Assembly (NCBI GenBank): GCA_938049385.1
Contig: CALIBQ010000001.1
Coordinates: forward strand, 1 to 62,482
Length of the DNA: 62,482 nt
Direction of reading: 5' to 3'
From: an uncultured Anaerolineae bacterium
Lineage (GTDB): Bacteria; Chloroflexota; Anaerolineae; JACIWP01
Below, piece by piece: positions 15,691 to 24,596 of this stretch (positions within the stretch are counted from its first letter, which is position 1; the number at the start of each line of letters is the position of its first letter). A program made the translations under genes and the position numbers. A model generated the notes under the pieces. The model was not told the DNA's origin. It did not search any database and saw only the letters and a program-made list of their open reading frames with translations.

Positions 15691-16443
15691 TCACCAGGCG
15701 CGGCGCCAGTTTACCACGTGGACGCAGGCATCCTGGAAGGGGCCTTCCTGATGATGGGGAACCACTGCCACGAGGCTCAGCGCTTGGCCGGCGTTATCCA
15801 CGACCACCACGTGCCAGATGTTCGGGGTTGGGCCAAGCACCACATCCCATTTACCGATGTCCACCCCGCCCTTCGATGTGCTGTAGGCCTCATTGCCCCA
15901 AATGTCATAAACCTTGATGCGCACACCCTCCAGGGGATGGCCGGCGCGATCCCGCACCTCTCCGCGGATATACTGCGCCATACAGCCGGCGTTCAGGTCA
16001 TGCTGGACCTCGTCCTCCAGATAGTAGGCGTAGCGCCCCGGTTGAGTGGGCGTGGGAGAGGGGCTTCGGAGCGTAGGGGCAGGGGTCAGGCCGGCCGGTG
16101 TCGGGGTACTCGTGGGAACCAGCCACGGCGTTGGTGTGGCTACTTGTATGGTCGGCTGTGCTGTCGCCGCCGGCAGGGTCATGATGAGGGTAGGCAAAGG
16201 GGTCACCGCCGGCAGCGGGGTCCAGGTCGGCGTCGCGGTGGGCTGGAGGGTTTGCGGTACAGGGGTAAGTTCGGCTAAGGTCTCGGCCGGCGACGGCAGT
16301 GCCGGCGGCCGCAGAAGCTCCTGCCGGACGTTGGTATAGATGACAAAGCCGGCAATCATCACGAACAATAATACCAGCACGAAAGCGATGGCTGAGAGCT
16401 TATTGACCTGCACCTTGCCTCGAACCTCCTGTTCCACCAGCAT
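15691..16443 (-). CDS. Membrane-anchored protein with Thr-Pro stalk and C-terminal beta domain
   Basis: 250 residues. One hydrophobic helix lies near residues 15-37, a Thr/Pro/Ala-rich stalk covers about 45-140, and a C-terminal domain of about 100 residues holds IRGEVRDRAGHPLEGVRIKV, which resembles carboxypeptidase-regulatory-like or Ig-like beta folds. It probably projects from the outer face of the membrane. A GTG at top position 16413 preceded by AGGAGG is an alternative start, and arguably better, since no ribosome binding site precedes the ATG at 16443. Confidence 0.72.
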   Translation of the reverse strand: MLVEQEVRGKVQVNKLSAIAFVLVLLFVMIAGFVIYTNVRQELLRPPALPSPAETLAELTPVPQTLQPTATPTWTPLPAVTPLPTLIMTLPAATAQPTIQVATPTPWLVPTSTPTPAGLTPAPTLRSPSPTPTQPGRYAYYLEDEVQHDLNAGCMAQYIRGEVRDRAGHPLEGVRIKVYDIWGNEAYSTSKGGVDIGKWDVVLGPTPNIWHVVVVDNAGQALSLVAVVPHHQEGPFQDACVHVVNWRRAW

Positions 16444-16539
16444 TCATTTGACATGATAGCACAGCGGTACGCGGCGCGCAAGAACCTCTGTGCAGTTGCC
16501 TGACATTAGACGTCAGGAAAGCACACGCGGTTCCAGATA

Positions 16540-16570
16540 TAAAAATGGCGGGCTGGGATCAGCCCGCCAT
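16540..16570 (-). terminator. Terminator of AOR 2
   Basis: Perfect 10-bp stem 16545-16554/16561-16570. On the minus strand it is followed by TTTTTATA. Confidence 0.85.
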
Positions 16571-16594
16571 GGTACGGTCTGTGAAGGCGCCGGC

Positions 16595-18499
16595 TCATGC
16601 CTTGCCGTACAGCATATTCGCCACCCACTCCAGGCCCAGCTCTTCCAGCTTGCCGCGGGTGGGCCGGCCCTCTTCATCCCAGCCGGCCATGCGGTAATAC
16701 TGACTGCGGGCCTGCAGGAATTCCTCCGGCTTGATCACCAGGCCGGCGGTCGGCCCGCCGACGATGGGCTTGAACATCTTGGGCGGGAGCGTGTCCTCCT
16801 TCGAGGTGAACCCTTCGCGAGCGTTGAAAGCCCTCTGCAGGTTGACGGTGCGCTCGCCGGCCTTCAGCAGTTCCCAGAGGCTCATGTTCCAGCCGGTGAC
16901 CGCCTGGACGAGGGTAGCGATCTGGCCGGTGGAGTACAACTGCCAGGCCGGCCCCCACACGAACTGGCACAGGCTTAACGCATTGGCCAAATTGTACACC
17001 CACTGCGTGTAGATGGTGAAGCGCAGTTTCTCAGTGTTCACAAGCTGGATATCCTCGATAGGCTCCAACAGTCCCAGCTCCGCCATGCGATCGTCATAGG
17101 CGCCCGGCACATAGGCAGGGTCATGCTCGTGAGACTGATGGTCAGCGCCGTACGGATTGATGGCATAAATCACTTCCAGGCTTCGCTTGACCCGCGGCAT
17201 ATGGGCGGGGAATTCATGTGCTTTGGTCGCCACCACCAGCTCCTCCGCGCCCTTCCCGATCTTTTGGGCCGCACGCCATGAGCCTTCGGCCAGCAGGTTG
17301 CCAAAGCCCTCGCGCTCCCCGATCTTGCGCACCATTTCGACCATGGCCGCGGCATTGCCAAAGGTTAGCTCGATGCCGTCGGTATCCGCTTTCGTCAGGA
17401 TGCCGTGCTCGTAGCAGTCCATGGCCCAGGCGATGGTCGCGCCGGTCGAAATCGTGTCCAGGCCGTACTTGTTGCACAGCTCATTGGCCTTGCAGACGGC
17501 GGCCAGATCACTCACACAACAGTAACTGCCGAGGGTGGAGAGGGTCTCATACTCCGGACCGCCGTAGCGCGGGTCCACCTGATACGGCCCTTCCTTGATT
17601 TCCACCACGCGCTTACAGCGCACAATGCACCCGAAGCAGGTATCGTTCTCTTTCAGGATGGTCTTGGACATGGTGGTGCCGTCAATGGCCTCCCAGCCGT
17701 CGAACACGCCGGTCTCCCAGTTGCGAGTAGGAAGGCCGCCGACAGCCTGCTGGGCACCGATAGTGGCGGCGGTACCGTAATCGCGCATGGGTGCCACGTC
17801 CGACTGAGGGAAGCGCTGGGCGCCCCATTTGGCCAACTGGGCAAGGGCCTCGCGATCCTTGATGGGCGGCCGGCCTTTGGTGCCGCGCACCACCACCGCC
17901 TTCAGGTTCTTCGAACCCATGACGGCGCCCATGCCGGTGCGCCCGTTGGCGCGGTTGCACATATTCATGATGGCGGCAAAGCGCACCAGCTTCTCGCCGG
18001 CCGGCCCGATCTGCAGTACCTCTACCTTCGGGTCGCCCAGCTCCGCTTTGATAATGTCCTCCGCCTCACCAGTGACCTTGCCCCAAAGATGAGAGGCGTC
18101 GCGGATTTCCACCTCGCCGTCGTGAACCCACAGGTAGACGGGCTTCGCGGCGCGCCCCTTGATGACGATGCCCTCGAAGCCGGCCGCTTTCAGCTCCACC
18201 GGCCAGAACCCGCCGGCTTGGGCGTCGCCGATACCACCGGTGACCGGAGATTTGGCGTTGACACATACCCGGCTGGTGCCAGAGATAGGTGCACCGGTGG
18301 TGACACCGACAAATATGGTGAGCACATTTTCTGGGGAGAAGGGGTCTACGCCGGCGGGCGTTTCCTTTAGCACATAATAGGTACCCATGGCACTGCCGCC
18401 GAGATACATGCGGAAGAACTTCTCGCCTGGCTCTTCAATGTGCCAGGTTCCGTGGGTCAGGTCGACATGCAGGATTTTGCCGTTGTAACCGTAGGGCAT
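16595..18499 (-). CDS. aor: Aldehyde:ferredoxin oxidoreductase, tungsten type (AOR 2)
   Basis: 634 residues. It shares with AOR 1 the tungstopterin segments (YLGGSAMGTYY and GAVMGSKNLKA) and the CxxCxxxC cluster motif at Cys288, Cys291 and Cys295 with a fourth Cys near 511. The two proteins are clearly distinct in sequence, so this is an old paralogue, not a recent copy. It stands alone, without its own Fe-S subunit or MoaD gene. AGGAGG precedes the ATG at 18497-18499; the GTG at 18553 in the longer frame is rejected. A promoter and a leader of about 185 bases lie upstream. Confidence 0.92.
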   Translation of the reverse strand: MPYGYNGKILHVDLTHGTWHIEEPGEKFFRMYLGGSAMGTYYVLKETPAGVDPFSPENVLTIFVGVTTGAPISGTSRVCVNAKSPVTGGIGDAQAGGFWPVELKAAGFEGIVIKGRAAKPVYLWVHDGEVEIRDASHLWGKVTGEAEDIIKAELGDPKVEVLQIGPAGEKLVRFAAIMNMCNRANGRTGMGAVMGSKNLKAVVVRGTKGRPPIKDREALAQLAKWGAQRFPQSDVAPMRDYGTAATIGAQQAVGGLPTRNWETGVFDGWEAIDGTTMSKTILKENDTCFGCIVRCKRVVEIKEGPYQVDPRYGGPEYETLSTLGSYCCVSDLAAVCKANELCNKYGLDTISTGATIAWAMDCYEHGILTKADTDGIELTFGNAAAMVEMVRKIGEREGFGNLLAEGSWRAAQKIGKGAEELVVATKAHEFPAHMPRVKRSLEVIYAINPYGADHQSHEHDPAYVPGAYDDRMAELGLLEPIEDIQLVNTEKLRFTIYTQWVYNLANALSLCQFVWGPAWQLYSTGQIATLVQAVTGWNMSLWELLKAGERTVNLQRAFNAREGFTSKEDTLPPKMFKPIVGGPTAGLVIKPEEFLQARSQYYRMAGWDEEGRPTRGKLEELGLEWVANMLYGKA

Positions 18500-18683
18500 C
18501 GCAATTCCTCCTGATAGTAATGGATAGAGAAACAGGTGGGTCGGCGGAACCACCCCGCGAGCGAGGGCAGTGATAGCCTATTCTGGATCAGAAACCAGTA
18601 TGGTCCGTTACATCCCCCCTTTCATGGCTGACGAGCGGTGCCAGAGGAATGTCTCAACGCGGTTCGACTTGTGATATATTTCT
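18500..18683 (-). promoter_or_regulatory. Long untranslated leader of AOR 2
   Basis: About 185 bases between the promoter and the start codon with GC-rich inverted repeats, for example GGTGG/CCACC and CTGG/CCAG arms. Leaders of Mo/W-enzyme genes can hold the Moco/Tuco RNA motif. I cannot confirm that here by eye. Confidence 0.25.
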
Positions 18684-18711
18684 ATTATATCATAACCGGT
18701 ACAAAGGACAA
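18684..18711 (-). promoter_or_regulatory. Promoter of AOR 2
   Basis: On the minus strand TTGTCC (plus 18706-18711) and TATAAT (plus 18684-18689), 16-base spacer. Confidence 0.65.
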
Positions 18712-18842
18712 ATGGGGCGTAACGGCCTGTTGGCCGGCGCAAGAAAACAGCCACAGGCGCCGGCAGAAAATGGAGTATCGAGCAGTACCCGATTGTTTCA
18801 CCCGATTAGGGATCAAGGCAAGAGAGGACGCCAGCAAAAAGG

Positions 18843-18915
18843 TGAGCCGTGCGCGATTCGAACGCGCGACACCCTGCTTAAAAGGCAGGTGCTCTGCCGG
18901 CTGAGCTAACGGCTC
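18843..18915 (-). tRNA. tRNA-Lys (anticodon TTT)
   Basis: Cloverleaf with acceptor GAGCCGT/ACGGCTC, D arm TAGCTCAGCCGGCAGAGC, anticodon stem CCTGC/GCAGG with anticodon TTT at 18880-18882, and T arm CGCGTTCGAATCGCG. CCA is not encoded (CC then T). Confidence 0.95.
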
Positions 18916-18924
18916 ACAATTTTT

Positions 18925-18953
18925 ATTATACGAATTTTGGCGCGAAAGGCAAA
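18925..18953 (-). promoter_or_regulatory. Promoter of tRNA-Lys
   Basis: Minus strand TTTGCC (plus 18948-18953) and TATAAT (plus 18925-18930), 17-base spacer, ten bases ahead of the tRNA. Confidence 0.7.
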
Positions 18954-18986
18954 TTTGCGCACCCAAGCTCCGGTTTGACAATATGC

Positions 18987-19016
18987 GCTGGCCGGATGGG
19001 GTACCATCCGGCCAGC
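18987..19016. terminator. Strong hairpin at the end of the 19-kb cluster
   Basis: Perfect 13-bp stem 18987-18999/19004-19016 with a GGTA loop, directly after the last gene of the minus-strand cluster. No T-run follows, so it may act as an RNA-stabilising or Rho-assisted end. Confidence 0.5.
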
Positions 19017-19040
19017 ATTGCATCTCGCACTATCTAGGCA

Positions 19041-20018
19041 CTACACCCAGAAATTGTGATGCCAGGCGTGCGCCTTCAACCGCTCAATCACCTCAGGCGC
19101 AAAGGGTCCCTTGTCCGAGGCCCGCAGGTTTGCCTCCACATGATGAAGCTTCCGCATCCCCACAATCACGCTCGACACCGCATCGAAGCTCAGGATATAG
19201 CGCAGTGCCGCCTCGGGAAGTGATTCCACATCCGGCATGTCCACCAGCCACTGCAGGGCCTGCACCCGCTCGTATACCTCACGCTTGCGGTCGCCCCGGA
19301 AATAATCGTTCCGCCAGTCCCCCTCTGGGAAAGTGGTCTCCGGCGTGATTCGTCCGGTCAGCGCCCCCTCGTCAAACGGACAGCGCACTACGACCCCCAC
19401 ATCATTGGCCTTCGCCAGAGGGAAGAGCTTCTGCGCCGCATCCTGCTCGAAGATATTGAAGACCACCTGGCAGGCGTCGATCAGCCCCGTGGCGATGGCT
19501 TTGACGGGCACATGCGGGTCCTCCAGCGGGAAGACCAACGACAGGCCGAAGGATGCGATCTTGCCGGCCTCTTTGAGCCTCTGGACCTCTTCTTTCCACT
19601 CATCATAATCGGCCCAGGTGTCCACCCACACATGGAAGTTCTGCAGGTCAATCTGTTCGACGCCCAGGTTGCGCAGGCTGTTCTCCGTGCACTCGGTCAG
19701 CCAGCCGGCGGGATAGGCTTCCAGGAACGAGTCGCCCGGGGAAGGCACGAAGTTGAAGTTCTTCGGATATACCTTGGTCGAAATGTAAACCTTCTCGCGC
19801 CGGCCCCGCACTACCTGCCCTACAATGCGCTCAGAATGCCCCATACCGTAATTGGCCGCGGTGTCAATGAAGTTGACCCCCAGGTCAATGGCACGGTTCA
19901 TGGTGGTGATGGAATCCGCATCGCAGGCATCCTTCCACCAGTCCCCGCCGCACCCCCAACTGCCGTAGCCAATCTCTGAGACCATAAAGCCAGCCTTTCC
20001 CAATTTGCGGTACCGCAT
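19041..20018 (-). CDS. Aldo/keto reductase
   Basis: 325 residues. Start MRYRKLGKAG, NADPH-dependent AKR barrel with the catalytic Asp-Tyr pair in NFIDTAANYGMGHSER, Lys in the STKVYP segment and a later VIVGMRKLHH segment in the place of the NADPH-binding C-terminal motif. It reduces or oxidises carbonyl/alcohol groups in the cytoplasm. AGGAGG precedes the ATG at 20016-20018. It is the last gene of the long minus-strand cluster and lies 28 bases after the Ftr homologue, so it probably acts on an intermediate of the same pathway. Confidence 0.85.
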   Translation of the reverse strand: MRYRKLGKAGFMVSEIGYGSWGCGGDWWKDACDADSITTMNRAIDLGVNFIDTAANYGMGHSERIVGQVVRGRREKVYISTKVYPKNFNFVPSPGDSFLEAYPAGWLTECTENSLRNLGVEQIDLQNFHVWVDTWADYDEWKEEVQRLKEAGKIASFGLSLVFPLEDPHVPVKAIATGLIDACQVVFNIFEQDAAQKLFPLAKANDVGVVVRCPFDEGALTGRITPETTFPEGDWRNDYFRGDRKREVYERVQALQWLVDMPDVESLPEAALRYILSFDAVSSVIVGMRKLHHVEANLRASDKGPFAPEVIERLKAHAWHHNFWV

Positions 20019-20046
20019 CTTCCATCCTCCTGTAGAATTGGTTCGT

Positions 20047-20916
20047 TTATTCTTGCAGAAGCTCGCGCAGCCAGTACTGGTGCCGGCCAAACTGGCCGCC
20101 GAAATTCATCGCCCCGATTTCCATCACCCCATCCACATGACACGCCGCCCGGACCGCCTCCCGCATGGCGGTCCGCATGCGCGCCGCGTTCACCCCGAAC
20201 ATCAGCAGGTTCAGCACGGACTTCACCCCCGCCGGCACCCGGCTCACCGACACGCGGTATTTCAGCGCGGGGACATAATCGTGCTCGCGAAACACCTGCT
20301 CCAGCCCATACCCCATCGGTGATACACCCCCTACCCTGGTGATGGCCGCCTTGGCCGCTTTCACCGCCATCACCGCCGCCGGCTGGGATTCCGCGAAGCA
20401 CACGATATGCCCATCTGTGCCTTCCAGCGACAGGGTGATCTGCTTCTCATACCGGAACGCGCCGGTGGTGGTCGGGACCTCGCACATCCGCCGGCCGGCG
20501 ACCTCGCGCTCCTCCTCGTATCCCGCCCAATGGTGCGCGGTCAGCGCGTACAGGTCCAGCACAGCCGTGGCAGTCACTTCGGAGAGCATGCCGTCGAACA
20601 CGGAGACCGTGGGGATGAGCGTGGCCAGCACCAGCCGCGTCGCCAATTCCTCCACAAACTGGTCGTGCCGGCTCGGCGGCATGGCCAGCGCCACCACCAC
20701 GCCCGGCCGGCCGTCGGGCGTCTCCTGCGGCGGCAGAGCGTGCTCGATGCCGGCGTTGATGCGCGAACCCAGCTCGCTGGAGCCGGCCGCGCCGGCGAAC
20801 TGATGCGCCGCCGCCCAGGCGATATCCTCTTCCATGGCGGTCAGGATCACCCGGGCAACTTCCAAGTCCCAGGCTTCCGCAAAGGTGTCCTGGATAAACA
20901 CACCATGCAGTTTCAT
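20047..20916 (-). CDS. Formylmethanofuran:tetrahydromethanopterin formyltransferase (Ftr) homologue
   Basis: 289 residues, close to the 297 or so of archaeal Ftr. From the start it follows the family closely: MKLHGVFIQDTFAEAW, then ETPDGRPG near residue 76, CFAESQPA, and NFGGQFG near the C-terminus, all hallmarks of Ftr/FhcD. The known enzyme moves a formyl group between methanofuran and tetrahydromethanopterin in methanogens and methylotrophs. No FwdA/FhcABC or H4MPT synthesis gene is nearby, so the acceptor here may differ. It is embedded between an alcohol dehydrogenase (16 bases upstream) and an aldo/keto reductase gene. The longer frame to 21108 reads backwards over the dehydrogenase and is rejected. 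Confidence 0.83.
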   Translation of the reverse strand: MKLHGVFIQDTFAEAWDLEVARVILTAMEEDIAWAAAHQFAGAAGSSELGSRINAGIEHALPPQETPDGRPGVVVALAMPPSRHDQFVEELATRLVLATLIPTVSVFDGMLSEVTATAVLDLYALTAHHWAGYEEEREVAGRRMCEVPTTTGAFRYEKQITLSLEGTDGHIVCFAESQPAAVMAVKAAKAAITRVGGVSPMGYGLEQVFREHDYVPALKYRVSVSRVPAGVKSVLNLLMFGVNAARMRTAMREAVRAACHVDGVMEIGAMNFGGQFGRHQYWLRELLQE

Positions 20917-20932
20917 CGCACTACCCCCGGGC

Positions 20933-21979
20933 CTATTGGCCCCCCTCGTTATAGACCATGACCTTGATACCCTGCCGCGTGGCGGCAAATTCGAAGGCCT
21001 CCTGGATGCGCTCCAGCGGGAAGCGGTGGGTGATGAGCGGGGCAACCCGCACCTGTCCGCCGGCGATGAGCCGCAGTGCGCTCTCGTAGTTGGCAGTAGT
21101 GGAATCATGACTGCCCACCAGCCGAATCTCCCGGTAATGGATCAAGTCAAGGTTGACCGTGATAGGCTCTTTCATGACGGCACCGAAGTACAGCACCTGA
21201 CCGCGCCTGCCGGCTAGGCTGATGGCCTGGTCAATGATACGTTCATCTCCGCCGGCGGCGCTGACCACCACATCCGCCAGAAAGCCCTCCGTCAGCCGGC
21301 TCACCTCTTCGGCGACATTCACTTGTGCCGCGTTGATGATGTAATCCGCCCCCAGCTCGCGCGCCGCCTCCAATCGGTGCGGTTGGGTGTCCGAGACCGC
21401 TACCCGCAGGCCCTGTGCTTTGAGCATCTGCAGATGGAGCAGACCGATTGGGCCGGCGCCGATGACCAGGCCGAAGCCGCCGAATTCTGGCCGGCTCAAC
21501 TGCCGATGCCCGTTCACCACACAGGCCAGCGGTTCCGCAAAGGCCGCCTCCTCCAGCGTGACGCCCTGCGGCATCTTGACGATATTGCGGTAGGGGTACA
21601 CCATGTACTGGGCGAAACCGCCCGAGATATATCCCATGTTCTGGCAGTGGTTGTACTCCCCCCGCCGGCAGTAGCGGCAGTAGTAGCACGGCAGGCGGCC
21701 GTCCGGCACGACGCGGTCCCCCACCCGCAGGCCGGCGTGCGCCGGCACTTTCTCGCCGACCGCATCCACCACGCCGGACAGCTCATGCCCCATCTGGAAG
21801 GGGAAGACAATCTTCCAGCCCCGCGGCTTATGGCCGGCGAAGGCATGCAGGTCCGTGCCGCAGATGCCGCAGGCCGCCACCCGAATGCGCACCTCTTCCG
21901 GACCCACTTCGGGGAGGGGACGCTCTTCCACAATAAACCGGCCGGGCTCGGCCAGCAGTCCAACTTTCATCGTTTCCAT
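20933..21979 (-). CDS. Zinc-dependent alcohol/polyol dehydrogenase (MDR family)
   Basis: 348 residues. Catalytic zinc site in CGICGTDLH and GHELSGVV; structural zinc site in a run of cysteines (CYYCRYCRRGEYNHC). The NAD(P)-binding fold is seen as GAGPIGLL near residue 176. It is most like threonine or sorbitol dehydrogenases, which oxidise secondary alcohols. In this cluster it probably oxidises a hydroxyl of the imported compound or a breakdown product. Two starts (METM) are within three codons. Confidence 0.88.
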   Translation of the reverse strand: METMKVGLLAEPGRFIVEERPLPEVGPEEVRIRVAACGICGTDLHAFAGHKPRGWKIVFPFQMGHELSGVVDAVGEKVPAHAGLRVGDRVVPDGRLPCYYCRYCRRGEYNHCQNMGYISGGFAQYMVYPYRNIVKMPQGVTLEEAAFAEPLACVVNGHRQLSRPEFGGFGLVIGAGPIGLLHLQMLKAQGLRVAVSDTQPHRLEAARELGADYIINAAQVNVAEEVSRLTEGFLADVVVSAAGGDERIIDQAISLAGRRGQVLYFGAVMKEPITVNLDLIHYREIRLVGSHDSTTANYESALRLIAGGQVRVAPLITHRFPLERIQEAFEFAATRQGIKVMVYNEGGQ

Positions 21980-21994
21980 GGCTCAGCTCCTCGC

Positions 21995-23416
21995 TCAGTC
22001 TCGCTGAAAGCGGTAGTACGGCGAAACGTACAGGCCGGCCTCCGAGAACCGCCGAACGATATAGCGCTCCGCCGCGGAATACACCTCTTCCACGTCCATC
22101 GTCAGCAGTCCCCCGTCCTCCACCACCAGCCGGCCGTCCACGATGACCGTTACAACATCGTGCGGTGCGCTGGCGCAGTAGACCAGGTTGTTGACGATGT
22201 TGTTAATGGGGCGGAGATGCGGCGCGGTCAAATCCACCAGGATGATGTCCGCCCGCTTGCCCGGCGTCAGCGTCCCAATCTCCTGCTCCAGCCCCAGTGC
22301 TCTGGCGCCTCCCACGTTCGCCAGCTCCAGCGCCTGATAGGCCGGCAGTACGCAGGCTTCTTTCATGCGCAGTTTCTGCAGGAAAGCCGCCACCCGCGCC
22401 GCCTCGAACATGTCCATATTGTCGTTGACCGCACAGCTATCGGTCGCCAGGCTCACCGTCACGCCGGCGGCCAGCATTTCCGCGATCGGCGCCGCGCCGT
22501 CTGCAATCTTCATGTTGCATTCGGGACAGTGTGCCACGCTGGTGCCCGTGTCCCGCAGAATGCGGATATCCTCCTCGTTCAGCCAGATGCAGTGCGCCCC
22601 CAGCACATCCGGCCCTAACAGGCCGATGTCCCGCAGGTACTGCACCGGCGTTTTGCCGTAGCGGTTATGAATGTTGTTCCACTCGAACTCGGTCTCGGCG
22701 ATGTGAATGTGGATGGCGACGCCCTGCTCCGTAGCTCGCCGGCGCACTTCTTGCATCAGCTCTGTGGTGCAGGAGTTCGGGCAGGCCAGCCCGTAGCGGA
22801 AGTAAATCATGCCCTCCTTGGCGGCCTGCGCCCGCGCGATCAGCGCCTCCGCCAGGGCGTAGGCCTTGTCCAGCGGCATGATCATGCCCGGGCGGTTCCA
22901 CTGGTCGTAATCGGTCATGGTCAGGGTATGGATAGCGCGGATGCCGGCCTCCTCGTAAATATCCAGCAGGCTGGGGTCCGTCGCCCATTCCATATTCAGC
23001 AGAGTAGTAATGCCGCTCCGCAGTGCTTCGGCACAGCCCACGCGCGTGGCGTGATACTGCAGTTCATAGTTGCCCCGCAGGTAGTCACCCACGGCCATGA
23101 CGATGCGCGGTGCGGATACGCTGTCAATCCAATCCGCCAAGGTGCAGTCATCGCGCGAACCCTTGAGCAGGTTCTGCAGGCAGTGATGGTGGGTGTCCAC
23201 AAAGCCTGGCAGGACGGCGCGCTTCCTGGCGTCAATACGCTTTTGGGGCGCGAAGCGGCCGGCCAGCTCCTCCGCCGGCCCCACCGCCAGAATGCGCCCT
23301 GCATGGACGGCCACCGAGCCGTCGTACAGGATGTGCTCTGGCTCATCCATGGGGATGACCACGCCGTGCTCGATGAGGATGTCAATCTCCTGAGGAAGCG
23401 TCGGTGTCTGTTCCAT
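21995..23416 (-). CDS. Amidohydrolase of the TRZ/ATZ (SsnA-like) family
   Basis: 473 residues with the metal-dependent amidohydrolase signature. DTHHHCLQNLL near residue 75 follows the HxH pattern. HIHIAETEFE, GAHCIWLNEEDI and ATDSCAVNDN supply the remaining His and Asp ligands. Family members hydrolyse or deaminate cyclic or guanidino nitrogen compounds (atrazine-type hydrolases, guanine and 8-oxoguanine deaminases). It overlaps the Fe-S gene by 35 bases, pointing to tight coupling. A nitrogen-containing substrate for the cluster is inferred. Confidence 0.85.
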   Translation of the reverse strand: MEQTPTLPQEIDILIEHGVVIPMDEPEHILYDGSVAVHAGRILAVGPAEELAGRFAPQKRIDARKRAVLPGFVDTHHHCLQNLLKGSRDDCTLADWIDSVSAPRIVMAVGDYLRGNYELQYHATRVGCAEALRSGITTLLNMEWATDPSLLDIYEEAGIRAIHTLTMTDYDQWNRPGMIMPLDKAYALAEALIARAQAAKEGMIYFRYGLACPNSCTTELMQEVRRRATEQGVAIHIHIAETEFEWNNIHNRYGKTPVQYLRDIGLLGPDVLGAHCIWLNEEDIRILRDTGTSVAHCPECNMKIADGAAPIAEMLAAGVTVSLATDSCAVNDNMDMFEAARVAAFLQKLRMKEACVLPAYQALELANVGGARALGLEQEIGTLTPGKRADIILVDLTAPHLRPINNIVNNLVYCASAPHDVVTVIVDGRLVVEDGGLLTMDVEEVYSAAERYIVRRFSEAGLYVSPYYRFQRD

Positions 23417-24545
23417 GCTTCAACACCTCGTTGATCAAGGTGGCCAGCGAAGCCGGCCGGATAGGCCGCCGGCCTTTGCGGATGGACTGCCGGAAGCGCA
23501 CGTAGCAGTTGGGGCAGGAGGTAACCAGATAGCGTGCCCTGGTGGCCAACGCCTGTTCCAGCCGGGATTCCACTGTCTTCACCGCTACATCCTGCCGGCT
23601 GAAAAACACGCCGCCGCCGGCGCCGCAACACAGCGAGTTCTCATGATGAGACTCCATCTCCACCAGCTCCAGCCCCGGCACCTGGCGGAGCACCTCGCGG
23701 GGTTCCTCGTAGATGCCCTGATGCCGACCCAGCACGCACGGGTCATGCCAGGTAACCTTTTCGACCAGCGGTTTCAGCCGGCCCGGCACCCGCGGCAGGA
23801 GGAATTCGCTCAGATGCTGTACCTCGAAATCATGTCGAAGCTCCTCGTCTTGCTGGTACAGCTCCTTCAGGGCGCGGTAGCAGGCCGGACAGCTCGCCAC
23901 AATGATCTTGGGCTGGCGCCGGCGGATGCGCTCCATTGTGCGAGCGGCGGCCCTGCGAAAGCCTTCCATCTGCCCGATCTCGTACAGCGGAAAGCCACAG
24001 CAGGTGTCGTCATCAAAGATGGCGAAATCCAGGCCCAATCCCTGGAACAGTTCCGCCACGGCCTCGACCTCTTCCGGGGCCATGCGGGTATTGGTGCATC
24101 CCGGGAAAAAGAGCACCTCCGCCGTCTCCTTGCGCGCATACTCCGGCACCACCTCTTCGTCCGGCTTCGGGCCGTACGGGTTGTCATAGCGCTCGATGAA
24201 GAAGGTGATCTGCTCGTGGGTTTGCAGTTGACAGCCCCCGCCGGCCAGCTCCTCCCGCAAGGCATGAAAGATGTCCACCAGCGGCAGTTCGATGGGGCAG
24301 TGCACCTCGCAGTTGCCGCACAAGGTGCATTCGTAGATGTGCTCCAGCATGTCGGGAGTAACGTCCAGCTCCTTCTCCAGCACGGCGCGCGCCAGCCGCA
24401 CCCGCCCGCGCGCGTACTCCGTGTCCCAGGCGGTGGTGTGGGGATAGGTCGGGCAGACATGCTCCACCCCCTCCCATCCCCAGACCCGGCAGAACCCGCA
24501 CCGGGTGCAGTCGTAGATGTATCGTGCAAAACGCTCGAGTGCCAT
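23382..24545 (-). CDS. (Fe-S)-binding oxidoreductase subunit, GlcF/HdrD-like
   Basis: 387 residues. Two N-terminal cysteine clusters (CTRCGFC with a distant CP, and CTLCGNCEVHCP) bind [4Fe-4S] centres, followed by two CCG domains seen as DDTCCGFP and LCCGAGGG. This is the architecture of glycolate oxidase GlcF and heterodisulfide reductase D. Together with the adjacent FAD subunit it should form a 2-hydroxy-acid or similar dehydrogenase. The gap to that gene is about 50 bases. Confidence 0.87.
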   Translation of the reverse strand: MALERFARYIYDCTRCGFCRVWGWEGVEHVCPTYPHTTAWDTEYARGRVRLARAVLEKELDVTPDMLEHIYECTLCGNCEVHCPIELPLVDIFHALREELAGGGCQLQTHEQITFFIERYDNPYGPKPDEEVVPEYARKETAEVLFFPGCTNTRMAPEEVEAVAELFQGLGLDFAIFDDDTCCGFPLYEIGQMEGFRRAAARTMERIRRRQPKIIVASCPACYRALKELYQQDEELRHDFEVQHLSEFLLPRVPGRLKPLVEKVTWHDPCVLGRHQGIYEEPREVLRQVPGLELVEMESHHENSLCCGAGGGVFFSRQDVAVKTVESRLEQALATRARYLVTSCPNCYVRFRQSIRKGRRPIRPASLATLINEVLKHGTDTDASSGD

Positions 24546-24596
24546 AGCTCCCTCGGATGATACTGCGGAATGTTTCGCCGGCCGGCGGCCGGCCCC

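Noticed and set aside
18685-19023. 112-codon minus-strand frame across tRNA-Lys
   Set aside because: It reads through a complete tRNA gene and its promoter.
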